Source: Malaciobacter halophilus (GTDB taxonomy: Bacteria; Campylobacterota; Campylobacteria; Campylobacterales; Arcobacteraceae). Taken from it: a stretch of 45,332 bases of DNA. Where the stretch lies: assembly GCF_002837275.1 (NCBI RefSeq), contig NZ_NXIF01000052.1, positions 1 through 45,332 of the forward strand. The letters run 5' to 3'. The translations under genes were made by a program, and so were the position numbers. Positions 24,937-33,699 of this stretch are shown piece after piece (position 1 is the stretch's first letter; every line of letters starts with the position of its first letter). The notes under the pieces are model-generated. The model had not been told where the DNA came from and did not search any database. It saw only the letters and a program-made list of their open reading frames with translations.

Positions 24937-27141
24937 TTATAAATACTTAAAATTAAACTCTTCTTTTACAAAATCGATTTTTACTTCTCCACCTTTTTTA
25001 AGCTTTCCAAATAGAATCTCATCAGTCAATTTATCTTTAATTTTCTCACTTATTACTCTACTTAATGGTCTAGCGCCCATAGCTTTATCATACCCTAAAA
25101 CTGCAAGTTGTTTTTTAGCTCTTGCTGTAATAGAAATTTTTACTTTCTTATCACTTAATTTTTCTTGTAAATCTTCAATAAACTTACCTGCAATTTTTGC
25201 AACAATATCAATACTAAGAGCATCAAAAGTAATTGTAGAATCAAGCCTATTTCTAAATTCAGGAGCAAAAAATTTACTAATAGCCTTATCTTCATTTAGC
25301 TTGTCATCTTTTGCAAATCCCATAACATTAGCTTCACTAGCACCCAAATTTGAAGTCATAATCAAAATTACATTTTGAAAATCAGCTTTATTTCCATTAT
25401 TATCAGTAAGTTCAGCATTATCCATAACTTGTAATAATACTGACATTAAATCAGGATGTGCTTTTTCAATTTCATCAAGCAGTAATACACAATGTGGATG
25501 CTTTCTAATAGCTTCTGTCAATAATCCACCATTTTCAAAACCAACATATCCAGCTGGTGCACCTATAAGCCTAGAAATAGTATGAGGCTCCATATATTCA
25601 CTCATATCAAATCTCTCAAAATGAATCCCCAATTGAGTTGATAACTCTTTTGCAACTTCAGTTTTACCAACACCAGTAGGCCCAGTAAATAAAAAGCTTC
25701 CAATTGGTTTTTTATCAAGTCCAAGTCCAGCTTTGTTTCTTTTTATTGATTTTACTATTGTTGTTATTGCTTTATCTTGTCCAAATACTCTTTTTTGCAT
25801 ATTTTTTTCTAATGATTTCAATAAAGACAAATCAGATTTTGTAGCTGATTTAGGAGGAATATGTGCCATTTTTGAAATAGTATTTTCAATATCCTCTTTT
25901 GTAATATTTACAGCTTTTTTTATATTATCTTTTTCTATTTTCTTTAAAGAACCAACTTCATCAATTACATCAATTGCACTATCAGGTAAAAATCTATCAT
26001 TTATAAATTTCTTACTTAATTGAACGGCTAATTCAATAGAGTTTTTATTATATTTTACTCCATGGAACTCTTCATATTTTGATTTTAGTCCTTCTAAAAT
26101 CTGAACAGTATCTTCTATTGAAGGCTCATTAATATCTACTTTTGCAAATCTTCTACTTAATGCTTTATCTTTTGAAAAGTCATTTCTAAACTCAGCAAAT
26201 GTAGTAGCTCCAATACATCTTAATTTTCCATTTGAAAGCATAGGCTTTAATATATTTGAAGCATCCATTGCACTTCCACCTACACTTCCAGCTCCAACAA
26301 TAGTATGTATTTCATCAATAAATAAAATCGCATTATTAACTTGTGAAATCTCTTTTAATAAAGATTTTAATTTCTTTTCAAAATCTCCTCTGTATTTAGT
26401 TCCAGCCAATAAAGAACCTAAATCTAAAGAGAAAACTTTGGCATCTTCTAAACTTGAAGGTACATTTTCATTTGCTATTTCTAAAGCCAAACCTTCTGCA
26501 ATTGCAGTTTTACCAACACCTGGTTCACCAACTAGGATTGGGTTATTTTTCTTTCTTCTACTTAAAATCTGAATCACTCTTGAGATTTCATTCTCTCTAC
26601 CTATTACAGGGTCAATTTCTCCTTTTTTTGCAAGGGCTACTAACTCAACACTATTTTTATCAAGTACACTTGATGAAGATGTTTTTTCCTCACTTATATC
26701 TTCTGTTTCATCAGAAATATCTGAGTGAGAAATCTCTTCTAAAATATCCACTTTTTGAATACCATGAGATTTTAGAAGATATGAAGCATAGCTATTTTCA
26801 TTCCTAATTATTGCTACAAACATATCCTCTACACCCGCATCTCTTTTTCCACTTGCTTGTGTATGAGCAACCATATGTTCAATTGTTTTAGTTAAAGTAA
26901 TACTCTCAATTGGCTCATCTTCCACACTTTGTGGTAATAAAGGAGTATTACTATCTATATATTTTTTTGTCTTTTCAAATAAATCATCTGTATTTAAACC
27001 TAAATTTGTTAATAAATTCTCAATAACCTCATCATGTAAAGTCATCAAAAAAATATGCTCCAAAGTCAAATACTCATGCTTACTTGTCCTAGCATAACTA
27101 ACAGCTTGTGCAAATATACTTCTTAACTCATTACTAATCAT
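24937..27141 (-). CDS. clpA: ClpA, AAA+ unfoldase of the ClpAP protease
   Basis: A 734-residue ATPase. An N-terminal Clp repeat domain (about 1-140) is followed by an acidic linker, AAA module 1 (Walker A GEPGVGKT at 205-212) and AAA module 2 with Walker A GPTGVGKT, then C-terminal LGYDKAMGARPLSRVI. It lacks the ClpB middle domain, so it is ClpA. It lies 9 bp after clpS, its adaptor, in the same direction. With ClpP it degrades proteins that Aat and Bpt have tagged. clpP is not in this window. Confidence 0.95.
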   Translation of the reverse strand: MISNELRSIFAQAVSYARTSKHEYLTLEHIFLMTLHDEVIENLLTNLGLNTDDLFEKTKKYIDSNTPLLPQSVEDEPIESITLTKTIEHMVAHTQASGKRDAGVEDMFVAIIRNENSYASYLLKSHGIQKVDILEEISHSDISDETEDISEEKTSSSSVLDKNSVELVALAKKGEIDPVIGRENEISRVIQILSRRKKNNPILVGEPGVGKTAIAEGLALEIANENVPSSLEDAKVFSLDLGSLLAGTKYRGDFEKKLKSLLKEISQVNNAILFIDEIHTIVGAGSVGGSAMDASNILKPMLSNGKLRCIGATTFAEFRNDFSKDKALSRRFAKVDINEPSIEDTVQILEGLKSKYEEFHGVKYNKNSIELAVQLSKKFINDRFLPDSAIDVIDEVGSLKKIEKDNIKKAVNITKEDIENTISKMAHIPPKSATKSDLSLLKSLEKNMQKRVFGQDKAITTIVKSIKRNKAGLGLDKKPIGSFLFTGPTGVGKTEVAKELSTQLGIHFERFDMSEYMEPHTISRLIGAPAGYVGFENGGLLTEAIRKHPHCVLLLDEIEKAHPDLMSVLLQVMDNAELTDNNGNKADFQNVILIMTSNLGASEANVMGFAKDDKLNEDKAISKFFAPEFRNRLDSTITFDALSIDIVAKIAGKFIEDLQEKLSDKKVKISITARAKKQLAVLGYDKAMGARPLSRVISEKIKDKLTDEILFGKLKKGGEVKIDFVKEEFNFKYL

Positions 27142-27150
27142 AATATATTC

Positions 27151-27450
27151 CTATTCTTCTTCCATAATAGCTTTTAAAGGAAATCCCTTCTCCCTTGCCA
27201 TTGTAGTAACTTGCGCAACTTTTGTAGCAGCAATTTCATGGGTATATACACCACACAACTCTTTGCCCTTATTATGTATATTCAACATAATTTGAGCCGC
27301 TTCATCTTGACTCTTTCTAAAAACTTTTACTAAGACATCTATTACAAAATCCATTGTTGAGTAATCATCATTTAATAAAAATACTTTATATTTTTTTGGT
27401 TCTTCCAATTTTACGTCATTATCTAATTCTACTTCAAATTCATTAGCCAC
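27151..27450 (-). CDS. clpS: ClpS, N-degron adaptor for ClpA
   Basis: A 99-residue adaptor. The conserved core [20 protein letters not shown], the metal/binding-pocket stretch [21 protein letters not shown] and [13 protein letters not shown] match ClpS. It binds destabilising N-terminal residues (Leu, Phe, Trp, Tyr) and hands them to ClpA. The start is GTG at 27448-27450 with AAGG upstream. It is divergent from bioD. Confidence 0.95.
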   Translation of the reverse strand: MANEFEVELDNDVKLEEPKKYKVFLLNDDYSTMDFVIDVLVKVFRKSQDEAAQIMLNIHNKGKELCGVYTHEIAATKVAQVTTMAREKGFPLKAIMEEE

Positions 27451-27481
27451 TTCAAACCTTTTTTCGATAAAATATCAAATA

Positions 27482-27493
27482 TATAATATTATA
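27482..27493. promoter_or_regulatory. Back-to-back -10 elements for clpS and bioD
   Basis: The perfect palindrome TATAATATTATA gives a TATAAT on each strand, correctly placed to serve bioD (ATG at 27511) and clpS (GTG at 27450). The two promoters would share the same face of the DNA, so only one polymerase could probably use the site at a time. Confidence 0.45.
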
Positions 27494-27510
27494 CCAAAAA
27501 AGAAATTACA

Positions 27511-28146
27511 ATGATAAAAGATAAAAATTACTATTTAAATAAAAGTTTATTTATAAGTGCAACTAACACAGATGTTGGAAAAACTTACGCATGCAGCAAG
27601 TTTGCGAAGTTTTTAAGTTCTTTAGGATTAAAAGTTGGCTATTTTAAGCCTTTTGAAACTGGAGTTATTGACAATAAACCACTTGATGGAAGTGCTATGC
27701 TTAAATTAGTAAAAAGTCTAAATCCACAATTTGATTTTCACATAAATGATGTAGTACCATATCAATTTAAACTTCCTGCTGCTCCTTATGTAGCAAAAGG
27801 TGATACTATTTTAGATTTTGACTTTTTACAAAAAAAGAAAAAAGAACTAGAACAAAAGTGTGATGTACTAATTATTGAAGGGGCTGGAGGATTAATGGTT
27901 CCAGTAGATAAAGATATTTTTATTATTGATTTAATTAAGCTATTTCAATCTAAAGCTATATTAATTACGCCAAGTAAACTTGGTTGTATAAATGATACTT
28001 TACTAAGTATAAATGCCTTAAAACAAAAAGATATTGATTTTGATTTTTATATAAATTTATATGAAGATAAAGATAGTTTCAAAGAGGTTTCATTACCTTT
28101 TTTAAAAGATTATTTTCCTAAGTTAACTTATTTACAGGAAGTTTAA
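27511..28146 (+). CDS. bioD: Dethiobiotin synthetase
   Basis: A 211-residue P-loop enzyme that closes the ureido ring of biotin using ATP and CO2. Walker A is SATNTDVGKTYAC, the KPFETG loop follows, and the IIEGAGGLMVPVDKD segment is the family signature. The other bio genes are not adjacent. Its 3' end overlaps the converging histidine kinase gene by 29 nt. Confidence 0.93.
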   Translation: MIKDKNYYLNKSLFISATNTDVGKTYACSKFAKFLSSLGLKVGYFKPFETGVIDNKPLDGSAMLKLVKSLNPQFDFHINDVVPYQFKLPAAPYVAKGDTILDFDFLQKKKKELEQKCDVLIIEGAGGLMVPVDKDIFIIDLIKLFQSKAILITPSKLGCINDTLLSINALKQKDIDFDFYINLYEDKDSFKEVSLPFLKDYFPKLTYLQEV

Positions 28147-30109
28147 TCTCAAAACAAGCACCAAGATAAATCTCATCTTGATGCTTAAATTCAACATTTT
28201 TAGCAAAAATTTCTCCATGTAGATGCTTTACAATTATCTCTCTTGTCATATAAAGTCCTATTCCTGTACCTTGACTTTGATGTTTTGTAGTAAAATAAGG
28301 TTCAAAAACCTTATCAATTATTTTTTTATTGATTCCACCTGCATTATCTTTTATTTGAATATATACATACTCATCTTTTTTATAACTTTTTACAAAAATA
28401 TATCTTTTTGCTTTAGTATTATCTACTTTTTCTAAAAGTGCATCTTTTGCATTAGTTAATATATTTAAAATTGCTTGAGTCAACTCATTTTCTATTGTAT
28501 ATAACTCAATTTTTTCCAACTCTTTAAACACTTTTATATGATGGTTTTTTAAAGATGAGTGCATAATATTTAAATCTTTTTTTATTAACTCTTCTAAACA
28601 AAATCTCTTTTTAATTTTTGTTGCTTTAAAAAAGCTTCTAAAATCTTCAATTGTTTCAGAAAGATATAAAGTTGTATCAACAATAGATTTTAAATCCTTT
28701 TTTAATTCCTCTTGTGTTGCAAGATTATAATCAATCTTTATAGACATACCACTAGCTGCTGTACTTATTGTACTTAAAGGTTGCCTCCACTGATGAGCAA
28801 TATTTCCTATCATCTCTCCCATACTTGCCATTTTTGATTGATTAAAAAGCATTTGGTCTTTTTTTCTATTCTTATGAACTTCTATATCAACTTTTTCTTT
28901 TAATTGTAAATTCAATTTCTCTAACTGCTTTGTTTTATCATTTACTTTTGATTCTAACGTTGCATTAATATTTTTAAGTGCTGATTTTTGACTTTCTATA
29001 TTTGTCTTATACTCTTTAAATAACATCTCAATTTTTTTTGAAAGAAATAGTGTTAGTAATGAACCAAACAAAATAACAACAAATGCAATCTTAATACTAT
29101 AATTTATAAACTTATCTTCTTCGTGCTTTTTAGTACCTAAAACTTCAATTATACTATTTTCTAAATTTTTCAAATCAATACTTGAAAAAATAACCCAATC
29201 CCATTTCTTAACAAATTTATATGAAATTAGCTTTTCATAATTCTTTGTCCAAAAAAAGTATATTTTATCGTACTTTTTATATTTAAAGTTTTCATTTACT
29301 TTTTTTCTTAACTCTTCTACAAAATAACCACTAAAATAGTTATTTGTTATATTTTTAAAATCTTTATCATATATAAAAATAGTTTGATTACTATTATCTT
29401 TTAGAAGATTGACTCTATTTAAAACTTCACTTTTAATCTGATTTTCAATATCTATTTTATATTTTCCATAACCAATCAACCAATTAAAAGGTTCAAATCT
29501 CTTTATATAAGAAATTTTATTGAAATCTTTGATTTTTAAATCCTGTTTATGTAAAAGATACTCCACAAAGCCTTCATTAGATTTTTTTAGTATTTTTTTA
29601 CAAGTTTGTAAAAAACTTTGATGTTCTTTATCTTTCACATTTGAAATATCTTTTCCCACAAACTCTTTCTTTGCTGGATACAATAAAGGAATTATCTTAT
29701 TATTTTTATACTCTTTTACAAAATAATAAGTACCATGTTCAAAAGTTATTTGAGATAGGTCTTCAATTAAATCTTTTTTAATCTTTTCATTTGATACTAT
29801 TCCTGTATTTGTATTATATTTATTTAAAGCAACATCATAAATAATTTCTACTCTTTTTTTTATTTGCCTATTTAAAAGCTCTTTTGTTGTTGATTGTTTA
29901 TAATTAATATAATCATCTAAACCATTGATTTTTTGAGCTAATTTATTTTTCTCTTCTTGAATAAGTTTTTGTTTTAATTTTGCACTATCTTTATTAAATC
30001 TTGTTTCTAAATGACTAATTTGAGTATAAGTAACTAAAGTAGTTACCAAAATAATCAATACTATTGGAGTAAATATTATGAGTTTAGATAAGTTTTTTTC
30101 TTGAAACAT
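28118..30109 (-). CDS. Membrane sensor histidine kinase with Cache-type periplasmic domain
   Basis: A 663-residue kinase. TM1 is at about 11-31, a long periplasmic region (about 35-335) shows Cache-like features (HGTYYFVKEY, NEGFVEYLLHK and FNWLIGYGKYKID), and TM2 is at about 338-357. A coiled coil (370-415) leads to the phosphoacceptor His439 in IAHQWRQPLSTIST. The ATPase has Asn553 (ILTNAKDAL), DNAGG (588-592) and GTGIGL (614-619). It ends the long flagellar-operon run, 18 bp after the MFS gene; no response regulator is next to it. The signal sensed is unknown; Cache domains bind small organic acids or amines. Confidence 0.9.
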   Translation of the reverse strand: MFQEKNLSKLIIFTPIVLIILVTTLVTYTQISHLETRFNKDSAKLKQKLIQEEKNKLAQKINGLDDYINYKQSTTKELLNRQIKKRVEIIYDVALNKYNTNTGIVSNEKIKKDLIEDLSQITFEHGTYYFVKEYKNNKIIPLLYPAKKEFVGKDISNVKDKEHQSFLQTCKKILKKSNEGFVEYLLHKQDLKIKDFNKISYIKRFEPFNWLIGYGKYKIDIENQIKSEVLNRVNLLKDNSNQTIFIYDKDFKNITNNYFSGYFVEELRKKVNENFKYKKYDKIYFFWTKNYEKLISYKFVKKWDWVIFSSIDLKNLENSIIEVLGTKKHEEDKFINYSIKIAFVVILFGSLLTLFLSKKIEMLFKEYKTNIESQKSALKNINATLESKVNDKTKQLEKLNLQLKEKVDIEVHKNRKKDQMLFNQSKMASMGEMIGNIAHQWRQPLSTISTAASGMSIKIDYNLATQEELKKDLKSIVDTTLYLSETIEDFRSFFKATKIKKRFCLEELIKKDLNIMHSSLKNHHIKVFKELEKIELYTIENELTQAILNILTNAKDALLEKVDNTKAKRYIFVKSYKKDEYVYIQIKDNAGGINKKIIDKVFEPYFTTKHQSQGTGIGLYMTREIIVKHLHGEIFAKNVEFKHQDEIYLGACFEIKLPVNKLT

Positions 30110-30127
30110 AAGAAGAAAAGTACCAAA

Positions 30128-31309
30128 TTATAGCCATTGTAAAACCTTTTTATAGTAAAAAGCAACTATTATAAATCCAAATGAAATAATATATGTTATT
30201 ATATCAAGAGAAGTTAAACTTGCCATTAAACCAATAAAAATTGTTGTAGCTACATTTGAAAGCATAAATATCATATCATTATAAGATATAACTCTTCCTA
30301 AATATCTCTCTTCACATTTTTCTTGTAAAAGCGCATATGTATAAGACCAAATAACTGTGGTAAAAAAACCTGTAAAAAATAGCCCTATTAATGCATAATA
30401 AAAATCAAATTGCAAACTAGCCCATAAAGCAATACCAATGCCTTGAAAAATTAAAATATAAAAGAAATTTTCCCTATTCGCAAAGCGTCCTAAAAAATAT
30501 GGTCCTATCATTAAAGCAAAAGCTCTTATTGCATTTGAAATACCAATAGATAAAGGTACAGCAATGATATATTTATACTCATTTTTAGCAAGTAACGTTA
30601 CTAGTGCATCAAATGAAGTTAAACCAACACTTGCATGAAGAAGTATTAAATGAAGCAAAATTCTATTATTTTTTATATAAATAAATCCATCTTTTATAAT
30701 AGTAAAAAATCTATCTTTTATCTCAGACTCTTTTACTACAAAATTAATCTTTGCAAATACAACAATAGCAGTTAAAAAAAATAACGAATCAATAACAATT
30801 GCAGGTTTAGCACCAATATAATTAACTACGACACCACTCACTGCCATTCCAAAAGCATAACAAAATGACCAAATTATAGAGTGAATTTCATTTGCTTTTT
30901 GTAAAGCTGCTCCTTTAACTAACTTAGCCAATAAAGACATCTCTGTTGAAAAAAACATTGAAGCACTACTCATTCTAATAAATATAAAAATAAGTAAAAG
31001 CCAAAGCTCTTCTTTACTATCAATAAGTAAAAAACTTAAAGTCATAATAAACTCAACCAAAAGTAAAAAAAGCATTAAAGGCTTTATTTTAAATCTATCA
31101 ATTATAGCGCCAGAAAAAGGAGCTATTAATACAGCTGGTAGAAAATGCATTGCTGTAACAACTGATATTGCTAAAGCAGAAGAGCCAAAATTTACAAGCA
31201 TTGTATAAATTGCTACATTAGAAAACCATGCCCCAAAATAAGAGATAAATTGAACCAAAGATAAATCACGAATAACTTTGTGTTCTTTGAAGAGTTTACG
31301 ATAATTCAA
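30128..31309 (-). CDS. MFS transporter
   Basis: A 393-residue major facilitator with about 12 hydrophobic helices. The loop between helices 2 and 3 (GAIIDRFKIKPLM) is the MFS signature, and the overall pattern resembles the EntS/MFS_3-type exporters. The start overlaps the molybdopterin oxidoreductase gene by 14 nt, so it is in the same operon. The substrate is unknown. Confidence 0.85.
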   Translation of the reverse strand: MNYRKLFKEHKVIRDLSLVQFISYFGAWFSNVAIYTMLVNFGSSALAISVVTAMHFLPAVLIAPFSGAIIDRFKIKPLMLFLLLVEFIMTLSFLLIDSKEELWLLLIFIFIRMSSASMFFSTEMSLLAKLVKGAALQKANEIHSIIWSFCYAFGMAVSGVVVNYIGAKPAIVIDSLFFLTAIVVFAKINFVVKESEIKDRFFTIIKDGFIYIKNNRILLHLILLHASVGLTSFDALVTLLAKNEYKYIIAVPLSIGISNAIRAFALMIGPYFLGRFANRENFFYILIFQGIGIALWASLQFDFYYALIGLFFTGFFTTVIWSYTYALLQEKCEERYLGRVISYNDMIFMLSNVATTIFIGLMASLTSLDIITYIISFGFIIVAFYYKKVLQWL

Positions 31310-33005
31310 TACTTACTAAGACCTCTTGATACATTGCACTATGAGAAGATTCATCACTTTTATATGGTGTTAAATAGTTAGCTTTCTTATTTCCAGCATA
31401 ACATAATACACAATTAGGTTTTACATCATTAGTTAGTTTCACTTCAAAGCTAGCTTCACCATACTTTGAACGAAGCTTTACTCTACTTCCCTCTTTTATA
31501 TTGCTTTTTGGATTTAAATATAAATAGTTATCAATTTTAAAAGATGAATTTAGACTCTTTTTTTGTTTTGCAGTTATAAAATAATACTCATTTTCTAATT
31601 TTTGCTCATATAAATGCTCAATTTCAATATCATCTATAAACTCAAAATTTTCAAATTTATACTCTTTTATATCTGTTGTTTTATAATATTCTAAAACCTC
31701 TTTTTGCTCTTTTAAACCTTCAAATCCAAAAATTTCAAATAGATACTTAGTTAAATCATACTCACTTATTGTATTAGTTGAAGGCTCATCTATTTTATTT
31801 GAAAAAGCTTTATATTGATGTCCATAAGAAAGACGAATATCCTCTTTTTGTAAAAAAGAGCAAGAAGGAATAATCAAATCTGCATATTCACAAGTATCAT
31901 TATAAGTTGTTCCCATAAAAACAACAAAACTATTTTTTAATCCTTCAATAACTCTTCTTGTATTAGGAGCACTAACAACTGGATTAGCACCTTGAATAAA
32001 TACTAATTCATACTTAGAAAAATCAACTTGACTTACATCTTCTTTTTCTAAACTAGAAGTTGTATCAAACTGCTTTTCATATCCATACATTGAGTTACTT
32101 AAATACCAAACTCCACTATGTTTAGAACTATTGTGCAATCCTAAAAAAGCTGCAAAAGAGTCTATACATCTAGTTATATTAGCACCTTCATAATATTTTT
32201 GAACTCCAAGTCCTAAAACTAAAGCAACTTTTTTATTTTCTATAATTTCAAAGAATCTATTTACATCTTCTAAACTTACTCCTGTTGCTTCTTCATAAGA
32301 GATAATTGGCCTACTTTTAGCTAAATCAAAAAACTCTTCACTTGTTTCAAATCTTTGACAAAACTCTTCATCTTCCATATCTTGCATATACGCAAATCTT
32401 GTAAGCAATAAAGCAAGTTCATAATCAGTTTTAGGATTCAAAGCTAAATGTAAATCAGAATTTTTTGCAATATGAGTTTTTATAGGATCAATTGTAATAA
32501 AAGTTTTATCTTTTACTAAATTATACATATGAGAGGAAGTAACAGAGAAGTTTCTTCCCCATACAATAATTACATCTGCTGTTAAAAGATTTTCAAGGGG
32601 AGGATTTACAACCTCACCTCTTGTAGCTTTTATACCTTCACCACCTCCACCATCACATAAACTTCCTTGAGTTAAAGTAGAACCATATTTTGCAAAAAAG
32701 CTTTTTAGACTACTTTGCATTACTCCTAAATTACCACTTCCTTTATAAAAAAGTGTGTTTTTAGCTTCTGTATTTTTTAGCTTTTGAACTAAAATATCTA
32801 AGACTTTTGATAAAGATATATTTTGTTTATTATACAAAGGTGTTTGTAAATATTCTGATTTTAAACATGCAACAAAATTTGCACAAAGTTTTCCATCAGT
32901 TGGAAAATGTCCTTTATTTCCTCTTATTTTACCATCAACAACAATAGCTTCACATGTATCATAACAGTCAAGTGGACATGCTATAGTTTTATTATCTAAA
33001 CTCAA
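31296..33005 (-). CDS. Molybdopterin-dependent oxidoreductase with N-terminal [4Fe-4S] site
   Basis: A 569-residue member of the DMSO-reductase/formate dehydrogenase superfamily. Cys10, Cys14, Cys18 and Cys41 (CPLDCYDTC then GKLC) form the iron-sulphur site. GSGNLG, VIIWGRNFSVTSSHMYN and a C-terminal dinucleotide-binding part (about 460-560, ending near CVLCYAGNKKANYL) are recognisable. It lacks a Tat signal, so it is probably cytoplasmic, and it is shorter than typical members. The substrate is unknown. The start overlaps the upstream HlyD-like gene by 14 nt. Confidence 0.85.
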   Translation of the reverse strand: MSLDNKTIACPLDCYDTCEAIVVDGKIRGNKGHFPTDGKLCANFVACLKSEYLQTPLYNKQNISLSKVLDILVQKLKNTEAKNTLFYKGSGNLGVMQSSLKSFFAKYGSTLTQGSLCDGGGGEGIKATRGEVVNPPLENLLTADVIIVWGRNFSVTSSHMYNLVKDKTFITIDPIKTHIAKNSDLHLALNPKTDYELALLLTRFAYMQDMEDEEFCQRFETSEEFFDLAKSRPIISYEEATGVSLEDVNRFFEIIENKKVALVLGLGVQKYYEGANITRCIDSFAAFLGLHNSSKHSGVWYLSNSMYGYEKQFDTTSSLEKEDVSQVDFSKYELVFIQGANPVVSAPNTRRVIEGLKNSFVVFMGTTYNDTCEYADLIIPSCSFLQKEDIRLSYGHQYKAFSNKIDEPSTNTISEYDLTKYLFEIFGFEGLKEQKEVLEYYKTTDIKEYKFENFEFIDDIEIEHLYEQKLENEYYFITAKQKKSLNSSFKIDNYLYLNPKSNIKEGSRVKLRSKYGEASFEVKLTNDVKPNCVLCYAGNKKANYLTPYKSDESSHSAMYQEVLVSIELS

Positions 33006-33699
33006 TTTTTACTAACCTTGAGAATTTTTTTACATCTTTTATATGTAATTCTACTTTATAAGAAGAAATATGCTCACTATCTGCAACATCATATATTTTA
33101 GCGATTTTTAAATCACTCTTTTTATCATCAATATAAATATCTTTTGTTTTGATAGTTTCTATATCTTCAATAGGAATAAATATCTCTAGTTTTCCTTTAC
33201 TTAAATCTTTTGCTTCATAAAGTAGTGTTCCAGGAGTTACATAGTCATCTTTTTTTACATTAATGTTGTAAATATAATTACTTTTTTCAATGAGTTTTTT
33301 ATTTTTAATACTATCTTTTAAATTTGCAATTTTTATCTCAATATCTGCTTTTGTTGTTTCAAGATTTATAACTTTTATTTTTTGATTATCTTTTTCAAAT
33401 TCAGATTTTGATGAAACTCTATTCATTCTTTCATAGTTTCTTTTTTCAATCTCAATCATACTATTAACAGCTTGCAATTTTTTTTGTGTCTGCTTTAAAT
33501 CAACTTTATCAACATATGAATCAATTTCAATAATTGTAGAGTTTGCTGCTCTTTTTCCCTCTATTTCTTCGTTTGAAAAAATTACTTTACCACTTACACT
33601 AGATTTTACTTTATAGCTATTTATTGGTTCTAACTTTGCATAAAAAACTGATGCAAATGCTAAATTTGCAGTAATAATAAATGCTAATAAATATCTCAT
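32992..33699 (-). CDS. Exported HlyD-like (membrane-fusion type) protein
   Basis: A 235-residue protein with an N-terminal signal sequence (MRYLLAFIITANLAFAS). It shows the adaptor layout: a lipoyl-like half (KVKSSVSGKVIFSNEEIEGKR), a central coiled coil (about 70-130), the second lipoyl-like half (YNINVKKDDYVTPGTLLYEA) and a beta-barrel-like end. It is short and no ABC or RND partner is adjacent. It overlaps batD by 4 nt and lies between batD and the molybdopterin enzyme. The role is unknown. Confidence 0.7.
   Translation of the reverse strand: MRYLLAFIITANLAFASVFYAKLEPINSYKVKSSVSGKVIFSNEEIEGKRAANSTIIEIDSYVDKVDLKQTQKKLQAVNSMIEIEKRNYERMNRVSSKSEFEKDNQKIKVINLETTKADIEIKIANLKDSIKNKKLIEKSNYIYNINVKKDDYVTPGTLLYEAKDLSKGKLEIFIPIEDIETIKTKDIYIDDKKSDLKIAKIYDVADSEHISSYKVELHIKDVKKFSRLVKIEFR

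Noticed and set aside
28157-28187. Hairpin near the end of bioD (AAGCACCAAGA / TCTTGATGCTT)
   Set aside because: It lies inside the kinase coding sequence, has a mismatch, and lacks a T-run on either strand.
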